Positions 63,743 through 64,000 of a stretch of DNA of 64,000 bases are shown in pieces. The translations under genes were made by a program, and so were the position numbers. Position 1 is the first letter of the stretch. Each line of letters opens with the position of its first letter. Where the stretch lies: positions 512,576 to 576,575 of the forward strand of contig JANLFQ010000001.1 of assembly GCA_024653355.1 (NCBI GenBank). Direction: 5' to 3'. This stretch comes from a candidate division WOR-3 bacterium. Lineage in GTDB: Bacteria > Hydrothermota > Tepidihabitantia > Tepidihabitantales > Tepidihabitantaceae. A model generated the notes under the pieces. The model did not search any database and had not been told where the DNA came from. It was given only the letters and a program-made list of their open reading frames with translations.

Positions 63743-64000
63743 AATCCTCCTTCCTTATATCTTGAGCCGGAAATAACCGATTTTCTCTCAACAGATAAAG
63801 CCGCTCCCCTAACTCCCGGGCGATATCAAGGTCATGAGTCACAATCACAGCGGTTCTTTTCTGTCCGTAACAAACTTCAAAAATCAACCGGCAAATTCGG
63901 TCGCGGCTTGCCGGGTCAAGCCCTGAAGTCGGCTCATCAAAAAAGAGATAAGAAGGCTCAACCACTAACGCTCGGGCAATCGCCACCAGCCGTGTCATTC
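63723..64000 (-). CDS. MlaF-like ABC transporter ATPase (C-terminal part, cut by window end)
   Basis: Only the last 92 codons or so are present; the gene starts beyond base 64000. Visible parts are the stretch just after the signature motif (MTRLVAIARALVVEPSYLFF), Walker B with DEPTSGLDP, and the switch His (VIVTHDLDIARELG). It powers the MlaD-linked lipid transporter encoded with it. Confidence 0.88.
   Translation of the reverse strand, partial: MTRLVAIARALVVEPSYLFFDEPTSGLDPASRDRICRLIFEVCYGQKRTAVIVTHDLDIARELGERLYLLRENRLFPAQDIRKEDYEPSVA

Overview
The window looks like a chromosome segment from an anaerobic bacterium of an uncultured lineage. The best guess is candidate phylum WOR-3/Stahlbacteria or a near relative, from gene content and not checked by any search. 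Pointers are: secreted kelch, BNR and subtilase proteins ending in a FlgD-Ig/T9SS-like C-terminal domain; a ferredoxin-dependent 2-oxoacid oxidoreductase cluster joined to heterodisulfide-reductase modules; a strict-anaerobe oxygen-defence operon; and type Z zinc-binding S14. No rRNA, CRISPR array, prophage or insertion sequence was recognised. There are eight tRNA genes.

Layout. 1-3.9 kb (+): CoA-transferase pair and two acyl-CoA dehydrogenases. 3.9-10.3 kb: tRNA-Pro and tRNA-Arg, then rdgB, a mannose-1-phosphate guanylyltransferase and a DUF3108 protein (-), a Cys/Met PLP lyase (+), and a GATase-folE2-threonine dehydrogenase-like set (-). 10.3-13.6 kb (+): tRNA-His, -Arg and -Lys, a subtilase with a BNR domain inside its catalytic domain, and tRNA-Asn. 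14-20 kb (-): two kelch secreted proteins sharing an exactly repeated 1,126-bp segment, and a small nuclease-like gene. 20.3-28.2 kb: ispF and a rhomboid (+), an EF-G-like GTPase and another secreted protein (-), two facing fabH genes and tRNA-Glu. 28.2-35.5 kb (-): S10-spc ribosomal protein operon from rpsJ to rplF, where it stops. 35.9-39.3 kb (-): two thiolase-fold and two DUF35 genes. 39.5-43.2 kb (+): a GT-C-like membrane protein and sucCD. 43.5-45.6 kb (-): a BNR secreted protein and a lipoprotein. 45.7-54.5 kb (-): korDABC, an NfnB/GltD-like flavoprotein, an MvhD-HdrC-HdrB fusion and an HdrA-MvhD fusion. 54.6-58 kb (+): tRNA-Leu, tig, clpP, clpX. 58.2-62.9 kb: a small unknown gene (+), then a seven-gene oxygen/peroxide defence operon (-). 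63-64 kb (-): mlaD and the end of an mlaF-type ATPase.

The most notable point is that hdrA is interrupted by a single in-frame TGA exactly where the family has the Cys of a DCSIC-type motif. A hairpin with a GGU-containing apical loop follows 20 nt downstream. This is best read as a selenocysteine codon with a bacterial SECIS, so the two flanking reading frames form one 850-residue selenoprotein. Together with korDABC, the flavoprotein and HdrBC it suggests an electron-bifurcating or -confurcating 2-oxoacid:ferredoxin/heterodisulfide-type complex.

Nineteen sigma-70-like promoters could be read by eye. Thirteen have a 16-bp spacer. At least three (fabH, sucC, ispF) put the start codon only 8-10 nt after the -10 box with no ribosome binding site, which implies leaderless transcripts.
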